In this document: positions 11,880 through 23,965 of the stretch, piece after piece
Layout: each line of letters opens with the position of its first letter
Position numbering within the stretch: the first letter of the stretch is position 1
Assembly (NCBI GenBank): GCA_022747635.1
Contig: JAKTNV010000001.1
Location: 45,268,446-45,332,445, forward strand
Direction of reading: 5' to 3'
From: Hetaerina americana
Lineage: Eukaryota > Arthropoda > Insecta > Odonata > Calopterygidae
Length of the DNA: 64,000 bases
Notes under the pieces: generated by a model
What the model was told of the DNA's origin: nothing
Databases searched by the model: none
Seen by the model: the letters and a program-made list of their open reading frames with translations, nothing else
Position numbers and translations under genes: made by a program

Positions 11880-13805
11880 TGGCCTTCAAATCCCCCAAGA
11901 GAACATAATATTTCATGGGCAGCATCAATGAAAATGAAAAAGGTATTTTGACGAATATGAGACGCATTACATTAATATGATCAGAATCAAGAGACTTGTC
12001 TCATCTTCCTTTACTTTCCAAATTTGACTGTCGAAAGATTACCACCACATTATTTTGAATGTTTTCATAGAAACTTCGACTAGCCTCCAAAATGATAACC
12101 ATTACTTTTTTCTTGTTTAGGTTCGACCCGAAAGTCTTGTTTCTTTAGAACAGGAAGGAGTCAACTTGAGGCAAATATATCAGTATCCATAAACAGGACA
12201 CAAGTCTCGCTTGTGAACATAATACTGAAGGTTTTTTCGTCAAGCATATTAAGAAAATAAATTAATGCAAGTCGTAATTTTTTCAGTTTCCTATTTAAAA
12301 AAATAAATAATGGTGATTTCTTTTTTTTCTCTTTTACTTATCGATCGCAGCAGGAGTAACTACATGAGTTGAATATAATGAGGATTCATATTACTTATAT
12401 ACCGTTACTAGGAAATCGTCCAAAATATGTGCCTGAATTGGCAGTAAAGTTGACACCTTTGTTTGAGACCTTATATGTAAAATACGCGTAAAATGACCAA
12501 TTACCACAATACTTATATATTTTATTAATGTGTAAATGGTAAGGTATGGTTGTTCAAAACTCCTTATCAAATTGCGAGGTAGTTTTCTTCGAAGTATATA
12601 TTTTGCTAATATGTAGGCACGAGTTGTTTATGGATATACGCTTGGACATCATAGAGTTACACTTCCACCTAAAAGAAATGTCGGATATTTGAAGTATTAT
12701 GTTAGAACATAAGAAGGTTTTTCTTTTCAAATTCTTTGTATCTGGGCTGGAAAATTATCCAAAAAAGTATGAGTACCTCTATGACATACCGGTACTAGTT
12801 CATTGTAGAGATGGGGTATTAAGAAGTTGATCAAAATGAAGGTCGTAACGCTATGCGCACTACCATAAAATGGGAACATGAAAATAAATAAGACTTCCAA
12901 AGTTATGAAAAGTGAATTTGGCTATTAAATTAAGGCTCTATAAGACCCTGAAAATTTGCTTTCACAGCAGGTAAATGAAACCCGCCGGTAACAGCAATAA
13001 AAGAGAGCCTAAAAGGGCGTAACGATAAGAGAGTCGTGAAAAAGATAAAAGAGGCTTCAACCATTAAAATAATAGTAAATTGTGCAATTAAATATGTATA
13101 TATGTACTTTAATGGGAAGAATGGAGAGGGGGAAGAGATAATGTATATAAGAAATTTATGGAATTATTTTGAAATAAAATTCTTGAAATCCGCATCATTA
13201 CCTACTTATAGAGCATTCAAATCAGATTTTTGCTTTATAAGAGGTAAACGTACATAGGAAAAAAATACGATTAGAATACGTGATCCCGTATTGGTAGATA
13301 GGCGTAAATATCTTTGCATATCATGTAATTTTGTACAGATTGTTATTATAAATCATGCATTGCACATATTTCATTCATTATAATTGCTACTTTTGAAAAC
13401 TTATGGTCAAGTACAATAGTTAATGTCGAAGGAAATAGAAAAAAATACATTTGCTTCAACATTTTAATTACATCCAACATTTTAAGGCAAACAATTTATT
13501 CTAGTGGAAAAAGACAGGTGCCCAGCTGAGAGTAATGACGATCTAATTTATGCAATAAGTTCCAGCGTCAATTTGTCCTCGTGTTAGATTGCAGGTATGA
13601 ATAATGTGCAAATTCGATCGGATCTCTTTTGAAAGGCATATATTTTCACATAACTGAAGTGGTGGTTGACGTTCGGGATCTAATACTTGTATGTACGAAT
13701 ATTTTGCGGTTGGAAAAAAAAGTTGAATCCCACAACCCCGAAAGTGAACATCACCGTAAAAGGGGTCCTTCGTCTTAAGTTTTTTTTTGGCATTCAAGGA
13801 TCTTC
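11880..13805. other. AT-rich DNA, no feature recognised
   Basis: About 1.9 kb. Open frames are at most about 84 codons and carry no motif. Confidence 0.5.
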
Positions 13806-14520
13806 CGCCAAGGACACGGCCGAGTTTCCAAAGGGGAGAAAGGAGGCGAAAGGAAGAAAATTCAAAGGGTGGCGAGTATTAAAAAATAATGGGTTTTAAA
13901 TAGTTAATCGCCGGCGAAAAGAAGGGCCGGGAAGTTTAATGAGAAAAGGGGTGAGGGGTGGCTAGAATTAGGATGAGAAGGGAGTAGAAAGACGCTGGAG
14001 CAAGAGGAGGGGGATTCAGGGGTGTGGAAGAGGGGGAGGTGGGGATTGAGTTAAAGAGAGAGAGAGAGCTGTGTGAAAAGGGATGGAAGAAATTTGCGAC
14101 GTGATGAAGAAAAGTGGGGGAGTGTGAGGAGGGGGGGTGGGTGGTATAGGAGAGAGACAAGAAGGGTAAAGAGAGTAAGAGTGATAAGAGTGAAAAGGGT
14201 TGAGAGCCTAGAAGGTAGGTTGATGGGTTGAGGGAGAAGGTGGGGAGGACCAAGTTTACTTAACGAGGGGAGGGCCTAAGGGAAGGGTGGGGCCGAAAGA
14301 GAATCTGACAGGAGGATGGTGGAAAAGATACCGTTCAAAAAATGGGAAATAACGGAGGTGTGAAGAGGGAGGGGATGGGATTAGATCGGGCCAAACGAGA
14401 TGCAGTGGGACCGAGTCGTTTGACGGGCGGGAGCTTGAAATGTGAATTTGAAAGGTGAACAGGAGACGTGGCCGAATTAATGGCTCCAGTGGTCCGGAAG
14501 GGAAAGGGAATGAAACCAAG
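13806..14520. repeat. Purine-rich (GA) island
   Basis: About 700 bp in which the plus strand is dominated by G and A (GGAGGGGG, GAGAGAGAGAG near 14055). Minus-strand open frames here give Pro/Ser/Leu-rich strings and are compositional. Confidence 0.7.
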
Positions 14521-15839
14521 ATTAGATGTCTTGATACAAATAGATAGAAAAATGAGCAGAGGTAAAATGACCAATTCCAAATACGTTTATTCTAAATGAA
14601 AGAAAGAATATCAAACGACCATATTTTGGAAATGGAGTCCCATTCCTTAACTAGGGACTCCTATTGTCATGAGCGTTTATTGCATTTCTATTAGCAAGAA
14701 GTTGTGCCGATAATCCTAATCTGAAAAAGGGGAGTGGAGGAGCATATCCCTACGACAATTAATGAAACAACTTTATTTTCTTCGTATTTGTGCGAATTGT
14801 ATAAGTATATAATACGAATCCATCTCGGCACATGCCATTTATATATCATATTTTCTTTTTATAATATTATACTGTCAGTTTAATATGGCATAATATCCTG
14901 TCAAAAGAATCCTGTATTGCTATGTCATGTTTGATGACTTTTATTAAAGTTCATTAAGGTTAGGTTTTCGATACTCCTTTAAGAATCTTACATGTATCAT
15001 AATTCACCTGAAATTCAATGGTTACGTTCACTTCTATAATATTAAAGTCGTATTAATTTTCATCTATAGGTAAAACGTCCAATAAAATCGCAATCAATAG
15101 ATAATCTCAGCATCAATACCTTCGGTGAAATCGTTCTTGACCTATAATTTTCCTAGAGCCTCCGTAAGGCGCCAGCTGAGGGCTGAGAAATACCTTAAGC
15201 AGCTATTTTAGGTTTTTGTGCTCGCAATCTTACAGATTTTTGGCCATTTTTCACTATGGCATTCGAATCCATAAAGGATATGAATAGTAACGAAGACGAG
15301 TTAACCTCAAAACAAAAAAGTAACCAATGTAGTCCGTGAAAACACCTGACTTCAGATTTTGCAACCGTCATTAGAAACAATTAATCTTATGAACGTAAAT
15401 ATTAATCTCTTACGGATTGATGCGGGTGTTTTACCAATTAATCACAGTAAAATAACTGTATTTCATTTATAAATTCAGTTATAGACTTGATAATTTAACT
15501 CCCTGGGCTATAAACATCATACATCTATAGCTATGTGCTATATACGCATCTATAGCTACGTATGTTCAAATGCTCATCAGTCAATAACATAGGCGCCGTG
15601 AGTTTCCATTTTCTTGAAAGAATAAGACAACTGATATCGGAAACAAAAAAAGGAAAACAAATGTAAGCGGAGAGCAGGTCTTTGCTAAAGGCAATCTGAT
15701 TTCACCCTCTCTTAGGCAGCGGTTTTTGAGCATAATGGAATAAAGTCGGATTGAGAATCCAGTCGGCTGCGAGAAAATTCGCGGGTAGCATCTGGGAAGT
15801 GACAAGGTTGGTTAGAGTGGATGAGCGCTTGAGTAATTA
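14521..15839. other. AT-rich DNA with one short imperfect repeat
   Basis: No gene recognised. Around 15515-15565 a unit containing CATCTATAGCTA-G occurs twice, about 29 bp apart. Confidence 0.5.
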
Positions 15840-16130
15840 CAAACGGAGGGGTAAAATGGGGAAAGATAAATAAAACGCAAAAAGATGGGGAAGATCCCGT
15901 GGAATGACGAATTCCTGGATGAAAATGAAGAAATAGGAAGGATATTTTCCCTTGTATATGAAGAGAGAGTAGATGAAGAAACGGGGGGAGAGAGAAAAGA
16001 AAGTTGAAGGGGAAGCGGGAATAATGAAAGGGTGACGGCAGAGAGAGCGGATACGAACGACCCCATGGAGATTGATGGGGGTAGACATCTTCATGAGGAG
16101 AGAGGTGGTTTACTGAGCCGCGAGTAGGAT
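15840..16130. repeat. Purine-rich (GA) island
   Basis: The plus strand is rich in GGGGAAAG, GAGAGAG and GGAAG words. Minus-strand open frames are compositional. Confidence 0.6.
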
Positions 16131-18122
16131 TGGGTAAATCTGATCGGAGGAGGGATCCATTGAGAATGAATTCACGAGTACCGAAGCTGTGTGGTGCGAT
16201 GACTAGAAACTTTGAGGTGACTTACATACGGTTAAATTAGTTACAAGTACTCCGCAATCATCCCGAAGGTTAGTTTTGATGAATGAGAGTAGATACAGAG
16301 TTAAAGCTCATTACATACTAAGTCTTCTGCTTTTTGAAGCTGGGAGATACACGTTGGTGGAGCCATTTCCTATTCCTTATGCTGCTCACATAGTGGGAAA
16401 CCGCATACAAAAGAAGGATACAGTTGTTGGCAGCTTTCGAAGTTTAATCGCAATTTGTACTCCTCGGTTTTAGTGTATGATTTGATATTTAAGCTTGTGG
16501 AAAAGTACAAAATCTTTAATGTGGATTAAATTACAGTTATTCAAGGGCTTCTGGATATTGGATTTTCAGCGTGTAATATTCCCACCAATAATTATGCCAG
16601 GAAAACTCCCAAGGTTCCATCGCTCTCCATATAAATAGGTAGATGAAATTTTTTGTAATTTACTTAAATATTTAATCGTTATGAGGAATTACTCAAAATA
16701 ATCATGAAAATAGAAAAATCAGAAAATGTATCCGTATTTAGAAATATTTTTACAGTCCATAATAGTACTTTATATGTATTTATCAACAAATATTTCCAGT
16801 GACGATGTTACAAGCCGTATGGGTTCCATTTCAATTGTTTTTACGGATAATAACTAGAAATCAATTCACATCACAATTATTTCTTTAATAGATCGAATAG
16901 TATTTAATTTGTTTGGTATTAATTCAGTCCTTGCTAAATTCGTAGCTGCCTAAGGAGTGGTACCAGAATAGAGCGACCCTGAATTCACGAGTGGGAAGAG
17001 AATTGGTTCGTAACTTCATTACTACAGTTCTGAAGTTATGTAACTCCAATTGTTCATACTGGATTTAACAAATAAATAAACAAAATTCTCAGTATTTTCA
17101 TCGTTTAAAGATGAAATGAGCATATTCATGTATGAAATAACTTTCATTTGTTGTTCTTTGGAGAAGTGGAGAGAAATATTTAAGCATTTTTGAATGGAAT
17201 GTAAATATGAAGCACTGTTTTTACCTTTCGATTTTCAACGCAGTTTCAGCTTCCTTGTTTGAGAGGAAATGTGTGCCATAACGAGAAATACTTCATTTCT
17301 GCAATCGTTTGTTTAAAAAATTAATTTTGGCTGCTACCTAAAAAATTAAGCTTATGTATTCAGTACTGGTAAAACTTGTTCTGACATCAGTGATGTAATG
17401 CATTCCTCAGCGCACGTTTAGTAAATAAAAGGAGAAAAGGGCAATTTTTCTGCCAAATGGAATTAAAAATTAAGTGCCTATACAAATGATTTATTTATTT
17501 TAATATTCATTAATGTCATGAAGAGTAAGTTTATCCCAATAAATATTTTGTTTCCAAAGTTTTACCATTCATTTGGACCGAGAGGTACTTGGGTTCTTAG
17601 GACGAAGCTATAGAAGAGGCATTTACTTATCCAATTCTAAAATACCTTGTTAGTAAATATTTGACTGAAAGTAGTTGTACATTGCTGATTGGAGAAAATG
17701 AAAATTGAGATTAATAAAAGTTGTAAATTATGTTTTGAGTGTTGTTCTTATAGCTAAGTAGAGACCTTAAAGATAGTAAGAGGCTGTAAAAGACTAGACA
17801 CGAGCGAAAGGGAATGAGTGAATTTAGATTTCGATGCATTTTCATTAAAATGGATAAGATTTAGAATATAAATAAAGAAATTATTTTTCGGCAGTTAGCA
17901 ATGTTCAATGTCTCAATTTCTACTAGAAAAGGTTCAGAGATAAACCACTCAGCGTTCGGGCCATGAATCTACTAGAAGAAAAACATTAGCTCCATAAAGA
18001 ACGTGGATTGATAATTAAATGTACACCTATTAAAGAAAACTTAATCAAATTCCTGGACTGGAAAGAAGCTAGTATAATGGACTATATTTTAAAGCACTTG
18101 TTAACTATATATCTATGCTATA
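16131..18122. other. AT-rich DNA, no feature recognised
   Basis: About 2 kb up to the left end of mariner 1. Nothing recognised. Confidence 0.5.
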
Positions 18123-19348
18123 TACGAGGGTAATTTGAAACGTTCTCGGAATGGAATAGAAATAAACGATTTACCTCAGTGAAACTCTTTCTATTTTTCG
18201 GTGTAGTCTCCTTGTACACTAATGCACTTGGTCCAGCAATGTTCCAATGTCTTGATCCCATCTCGAAAATTAGATTCCTCCAGACCTACAAAATACCTAC
18301 CTACTTCGGTTGATAGTTATTTGTTTGAAGGAAAGCTCTGTCCATTGAGGAAAATGTTTGAGCTTGTGGAAGATGTGGAAATCTGATAAAACCATATCAG
18401 GCGAATAAGGCAAATGTGGCAACAATTCGTATCTTAGTTCACGTGGATTTTCCATGGCAACAAAACCTGTGTGTGGGCAAGCATTGTCTTGATGAAAGAT
18501 GACTTTTTTCCTTGTCAAACCTGGCCTTTTTTCGCGTATCTTTTGATGTAGTTGGTCCAGGAGGTTAGTGTATTATTGTCCAGTAATTCTTTGACCAGTT
18601 GGAGGATGATCTATCAGAATTCCTTTCTCTCCCCAGAAAACTGAAGCCTTACCGGCCGACCGTATTACCTTTGCTTTATTTGGTGGTGGTTAATCAACAT
18701 TTTTCCACTGCTTTGACTGCTGTTTTGTCTCAGGAGTATAACATGTAATGGACCCAAGTTTCGTCTGCGGCCACAAAACAGCGCAAAAAAATCACGTTGG
18801 TTGCTCTTAAAACGGGTCTAGCATTGTTCAGAAATTTCCATTCTGATGCATTTGTGATTCTGCATCTAGATTCGCAGCACCCATCTAGCGAATGATTTTC
18901 TCATGTCCCATTCCACGGTTAAAATGCGATAGTCCCATTCAGATGACATCACTGCAGCTTCAGCGATTTATCGCACTTTCAGTAGGCGATCCTCCATGAT
19001 CATTTTATGCACTTTTGCAATATCTTCTGGGTTAGCGGCACATTATTATCGACCAGCAAGCGGGCCATCATCTAAGAAGTCCCAATGAAACTTAAACGCG
19101 TTGGTCGAGTTGGCAACAGTTGATTGAAGGAGCAGGTTCCCCTGGAGTGTTCTGAAAGTCGGCATGGATTTCCTCAGCTTTCCGCAGGAAGAACAACGGA
19201 GAGGTGTCCGCACCTCAAATATCATCTCAGAACACTGACGCGTTACGTGTTTATTCATGAAATACTAGCTACTTACTACGCGGGAAACTCGTTGCGGTAA
19301 CGCTGGCATCTGGTGGTGATTCCGGGAGCCATTCAAATTACCCTCGTA
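18123..19348 (-). mobile_element. Mariner element 1, decayed
   Basis: This is a near full-length mariner of about 1.23 kb. Both ends show the terminal inverted repeat TACGAGGGTAATTTGAA, starting and finishing at TA. The transposase is on the minus strand. Mariner transposases cut and paste DNA at TA sites using a DDD triad. The length is typical of the family. The number of stops and frameshifts marks it as long inactive. Confidence 0.93.
18170..19258 (-). pseudogene. Mariner 1 transposase, DD34D, broken
   Basis: Fragments of a mariner transposase can be read across frames on the minus strand. The first catalytic aspartate lies in ADETWVHY (near 18760). A central block reads GRPVRLQFSGERKGILIDHPPT and then TGQ (near 18600-18660). 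The best preserved frame (18297-18518) contains FHQDNACPHTG and LPHLPYSPDMVLSDFHIF. From the D of HQDN to the D of LSDF there are 34 residues between, so this is the DD34D class. C-terminal traces read LDQVH and then RRLHRK. The helix-turn-helix region (19046-19258) is hard to follow. Multiple stops and frameshifts make it non-functional. Confidence 0.9.
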
Positions 19349-19688
19349 TTTCGTTTAAGATGTTTGAACTTAAAATAATGTTTAATTTGAGAGATCTATA
19401 TAGCCATGGATATGTTATTTATTAATTTTTATCATAAAAAATCCGCAAAATCAAATTGACATTTGTTATTCGTAATATGTTTGGTTCTAATAAAATTATT
19501 GTGTTCATAGAGGACTATCTTATCTCCATGCACCCGTCTTAGAGATAACTATAGCATTACTTTTATTATTAGATAGCACTCTCTGTACACTGGCGATGCC
19601 GTAGTTTACAAGGTCTAGACATTTCTTCAGATAATGGTCTAAAGCAATCCAAGCAAAACGAATCTCTTGAATCTTGAAAATTAAGTTA
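19349..19688. other. Spacer between mariner 1 and LINE copy 1
   Basis: About 340 bp of AT-rich sequence with no recognised feature. Confidence 0.5.
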
Positions 19689-19717
19689 TCTACATCTACA
19701 TCTACATCTACATAATA

Positions 19718-19750
19718 CCCCGCAAGCCGCCGCAAGGGCGTGTGGCGGGG
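19718..19750 (-). other. LINE 3' hairpin block, copy 1
   Basis: A 33-nt GC-rich block just inside the repeat tail. In the element's RNA sense it begins CCCCGC and ends GCGGGG, which pair. Inside, CGCC pairs with GGCG around a CUUGC loop. The same 33 bases occur unchanged at 31230-31262 and 39776-39808. Confidence 0.85.
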
Positions 19751-20206
19751 GGTGTTAGGTCACCAACCGTAAAAAAGAAAAATACCACATGCAAAAAAAC
19801 AACACGGAAAATTACACCCACAGCAGCGTACACGCTCATGCAAAAATCCCTTCATCCAATACTCATGCAAACACATATACCGCAAAACAACTAAAAAACT
19901 GCACCCCATGATGCGGCACGAAAGCCATCCTACAACACGGAAGCCAGGACACAACAAGCAAGAAATTGAAACACCACATGAAAATGCACCACGAAACACT
20001 CTGCCCCCAAAGAGTCTTTAAAAGGCAGGGAATGCGACCCAACGTTGCAGGTAGCAGGAATTTCCCGCCGCGGAGAGGGACGAGGGGTTGAAAGGGAAAC
20101 TTAAAAACAGATGAACAGAACACGAATGAGGTCATTCGGAAAGAATGGGTTATTATAACAAAACACACAAGGTTAGTGGAAGAGCATGCATTTAACATGC
20201 ATACAA

Positions 20207-21586
20207 CTAATTATTTTTTAGACGCTGAGGGTGGCAAGTGGAATTTTTGCTATCTATAACCCTGCAGTTGCTATCCCGTATTGTCCGTGGGAAGAAGGAG
20301 TCCTTGAGTCGGCTAGTTCTGGCATCTATTTCCCGAATTTTATATGCATGATCCAAGCGACCAATGTATGTAGGAGTACGAATAATTTGCGAGACCTCGG
20401 TGCTGAAACATGCGGATCTAAATTTATTTAATAATTTCAATCTTGCATTGAATCGTCTCTCAGCCAATGATTCCCACCCCAAATCCATGAGCATTTCGGT
20501 GACGCTTTGCGTTTTATCGTAGGAATTTTTTACAAAACGGGCTGCCCGGCGTTGAACCTTCTCAACTTCCCGAATGAGGCCTTTTTCACTCGGATCCCAC
20601 ACGCTGCATGCGTATTCTAAATGAGGCCTTACAAGAGCGTGGTAACAACGTTCCTTGACCTTCGAGTCACTTTTGCCGACAATGCGTCTAATGAATCCCA
20701 ATCTTTTATATGCTTGACCGCAGACTTTACGTATGTGAGTCCCCCAAGTTAAGTCTTTTGAGAATGTGACACCTAGGTATTTTACCGTATCAACTACTGC
20801 CAGGTCACCTCCAGCTAATTTGTAAGCAAATCCCGTTGATCTTTTAAAGAAATTTACCACTGAACATTTATTATAATTTAGAGTCAATCCCCAGTTAGAA
20901 CACCATTTAGTAATGCAATCTAAATCCTGCGCTAGAATAAAATGATCCTCATCCCCAGATATCTCCCGATAGATCACCGTGTCATCCGCGAACATCCTAA
21001 TTTTACTTTTCACTTCGCGGTTCAAATCGTTAACAAAAATCAAGAAAAGCAATGGCCCGATCACACTTCCCTGAGGTACCCCCGACGTGACTCGAACGCT
21101 GTCGGAACTAGCGCCATCAAGGACTACCCTCTGTTCCCGCTCTGAAAGAAAATCTTTAACCCAACTTATGGCGCCCTTGTTTATACTCGCGACCTTTAAT
21201 TTATGAATGAGTTTACCATGTGGGACTTTATCAAATGCCTTTTGAAAATCTAAGAAGATGGCATCCACTTGCCTACCTCTCTCACCAGATACAAGTAAAT
21301 CATGTGTAAATAATCCTAATTGGGTTTCGCAGGAGCGGGTTTTCCTGAATCCGTGTTGATTGTCACTTAAAAAGTTAATATTGTCAAGGTGTCTCATTAT
21401 TGAACTGACAATTATGTGCTCTAAGATTTTACAACAGATAGAAGTGAGAGATATAGGTCTGTAATTACTGGGATCCTCCCTGTCACCACTTTTAAAAATA
21501 GGCGTTATTTGCGCGGTTTTCCAAATCTTAGGTACTTTGCACTCTGTGAGGGATTTGTTAAATATAAATTCAAGGTACGGGGTTAT
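20207..21586 (-). CDS. CR1-group LINE reverse transcriptase, 5'-truncated open frame
   Basis: A continuous frame of about 459 codons with no stop until 20207. The visible start is a truncation, not a true start: the frame continues upstream of the first ATG (21397) through KSGDREDPSNYRPISLTS, a conserved RT N-terminal block. Then follow QHGFRKTRSCETQ, the catalytic FLDFQKAFDKVPH, SGVPQGSVIGPLLFLIFVNDL and the catalytic MFADDTVIYR (FADD about residue 199 of the open segment). The thumb region has VKYLGV, GFIRRIVG, RPHLEYACSVWDP and FFPRTIRDSN near the end, all typical of CR1/L2/Rex-like LINEs. The endonuclease domain is missing. The intact frame and catalytic residues suggest a fairly recent insertion. 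Assignment within the CR1 group is uncertain. Confidence 0.93.
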   Translation of the reverse strand: MTPYLEFIFNKSLTECKVPKIWKTAQITPIFKSGDREDPSNYRPISLTSICCKILEHIIVSSIMRHLDNINFLSDNQHGFRKTRSCETQLGLFTHDLLVSGERGRQVDAIFLDFQKAFDKVPHGKLIHKLKVASINKGAISWVKDFLSEREQRVVLDGASSDSVRVTSGVPQGSVIGPLLFLIFVNDLNREVKSKIRMFADDTVIYREISGDEDHFILAQDLDCITKWCSNWGLTLNYNKCSVVNFFKRSTGFAYKLAGGDLAVVDTVKYLGVTFSKDLTWGTHIRKVCGQAYKRLGFIRRIVGKSDSKVKERCYHALVRPHLEYACSVWDPSEKGLIREVEKVQRRAARFVKNSYDKTQSVTEMLMDLGWESLAERRFNARLKLLNKFRSACFSTEVSQIIRTPTYIGRLDHAYKIREIDARTSRLKDSFFPRTIRDSNCRVIDSKNSTCHPQRLKNN

Positions 21587-21592
21587 CTTGCA

Positions 21593-23299
21593 TAATCATT
21601 TGTTAATGGATGATGTTAATGTCCTGCACATGATGTTTTTGGCCCTTAAAAATCGTTTAAAAAGAAGTTTTTCTACGTCTTTGAGTAATGAATGACATCT
21701 GAAAGGGAGTCAAGTAGATTAGAGGCGATGGAAATTTTGCGTTGCAGAAGAATACCTAGAAAAATGAATGATGGGTAGAAAGAATAAAAAATTCAAAAAT
21801 ATTTCAAATGGTGACTACTGATATAAGCCTATTTAAAATGAAGAACGGGAGAACTAATCGAATACGAGACACTCGAAAACACCGACACCCGATAGTTTTA
21901 GAAGATCATAGTTGAGAAAGTTTTAGGCAGAATGAAGACAAAATTTTATTGGTACCTTAGATTATTTAAAATGACATTGTGAAGTTATCAAAACGATTGT
22001 AAAAATAGAAGAAAACGTCATAGATTGGAATTTTTGGGACGACATTTTCTGTAAGAATAAAAATTCGAAATTTTGCAAACATTTTAACTATTTTCGGTAC
22101 ACATTAGAGTTTTATATGGGGATTATATTTTGTTATAAGTCGGGCTTAATTTTTGAGCGTTTTGAAAATTTTCGAAAATTAAATTTTTGAATCGCCCTAA
22201 CATTGACCAAATGAAAACGGAAAATTTTGAAAAATTGCGTTGGATCGTAGGCATGGGATTTAAACCTAAAAGATTCAGAATTATCCTACGAGTGAACCCT
22301 TTTAATCGACTGTATTAATATTTTTATCAGTTAATGTCGTTACCGGCGATTTTTTTAATTTTTAATGCATTCATCGAAGTGAAACGTGCAGTTTCTAAAA
22401 GGCATGTATCCCCGAATTTTCCCGAGAACCGTCTCCGACACTAAGTCCACGGAAACCGGAGTGAAAAATTTTATTTTCATGCACGTTAAGTCAACGCAGA
22501 GCCGTGACGGCGTGAAGAAATACAAGAAATATAAGCAACTGTTCAATATTTCCGCAAGGGAGGGAAGGTTTTACATTTTTCCCCTCCTGAATTTCGAAAA
22601 CTAGATAGAAATTTGAGAAATACAATAGTTTTAGTATTTATTACAATCATGGGAGACAGAAATTTGACGAATTCCGAGTACAAGACCCTAAGGAAGGCAA
22701 ATGAAATACCGCGATGTTTATTGGCGAGATTAATGTCGCAAGTGTATTGAAATAGAAGAAAATTACTTCCAAATAACGCACTTTTCAATAAATGCCGACT
22801 TTAACATAATAGATCATCACATTTCATAGTTTCTTTATTACGCTGTAGTAATACTAGGTTGTAATAATGAAATATGTAGGCGATAACCTGTTTCCAAAAT
22901 TATTAAAATGTAAGTCATGAGTAAAGTCTTGAATACTTATAGTATTCTTTTCGTTAAAATAGCGATGACAATAAATGCCAAAATCAGGTGACAGGAAATT
23001 ATTTCTAATTACATCAGTAATTGACATTTGCTAATCATAAACGAGAAGAAGAAAGGAAGTTGGAGTGAAAGTAGCTAAATTTTAACGTACTTTTGAAACT
23101 AGCCGAGCCTATTGTCTGGCAAGTTCTTTCACTGAACAGGATCCATCGTAAATACAGTTCTTAATCCAGTCGCGTCCATATTTCTGCCCGCGTGACATGC
23201 GGAAACCTTAACCGTCTCGCGTGACAGACCGACCGACGGCCGTAACATAAGGATCAATCATGAAGACCCAACCCAACGCATGTGGTAAGAAAACGAGGC
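21593..23299. other. AT-rich DNA, no feature recognised
   Basis: About 1.7 kb upstream of LINE copy 1. No recognisable motif. Frames at 22355-22604 on both strands are short and overlap each other. Confidence 0.5.
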
Positions 23300-23965
23300 G
23301 CCGAGAAGAGCTAGATGTCGTTGGTGGACGAGGATGGTGAGGGAGGAAAGTGGTTGATGTACGCAAAAGAGGAGAGAATTTAGGGGAGTGAGGTGAAGAA
23401 AGGGAGGGAGGGAATGCGAGAGGGAAAGGGGAAGGGAGGGGACAGAAGGATCGAGAGGGGTGGACGTGGAAGGAAATAGAGGAGGGAGAAAGAGAAAGGG
23501 GAGAATTAGAGGAGTAGGAGAGAGACAATGTGGAGGAGGGAAGGGGAGCGGGGGACCCCTCACAGCTTCCGTAATTGGATTTCGGGGAGAGTGGGGATCC
23601 CCCAATCTCCCTACCGCCGGCACACCCACCTGCCTGGACGGCCCAACCACCGCCACCAGCCCACACTCTCTCCCTCTCGTCCCCATCCCTTTCTTGCTCC
23701 ACCCACCGCCTCCCCATCCTTCCCCCTTTTTCCGTCTCAGTCCCCGGGCGACCCGCAAACAATGTTTCCCTTCACGTCAGCCAACCTCTTCTCACTCTTC
23801 ATCCACCTGACCTCGCTCCTTTTACGGGGGTGGGTCCCACTTTCCCCACCCCCACCCCCCTCGCTTTAAGGGCGCATTGAAGACACAAATTAAGGAACCC
23901 CATCCCTCTCTCTCTTTCTCCGCTCACTCCTTTCTCTTTTAACTCACCCAAAAGGCGCGGCAACC
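23300..23965. repeat. Strand-switching GA/CT-rich island
   Basis: The plus strand is strongly purine-rich from about 23320 to 23565 and then pyrimidine-rich from about 23600 to 23960. Overlapping frames of 100-184 codons exist on both strands, but their products are Pro/Ser/Leu or Arg/Gly/Glu low-complexity strings. I treat them as compositional. Confidence 0.7.

Larger units (their letters stand above)
19689..21592 (-). mobile_element. CR1-group LINE, copy 1, 5' truncated
   Basis: This is the best preserved of three copies of one LINE family. It reads from about 21592 (5' truncation inside the RT) down to 19689. The order is RT coding region, a roughly 450-bp 3' untranslated region, a 33-nt hairpin block (19718-19750), and a tail of about four TAGATG units. 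Short-repeat tails and 3' hairpins are known for CR1/L2-type LINEs, whose RT recognises the 3' end of its own RNA. The missing 5' part would hold the endonuclease. No target duplication was identified. Confidence 0.92.

Noticed and set aside
23208..23880. Overlapping frames of 100-184 codons on both strands
   Set aside because: They lie in a GA/CT-rich island, overlap in several frames and give low-complexity Pro/Ser or Arg/Gly strings. This is composition, not coding.
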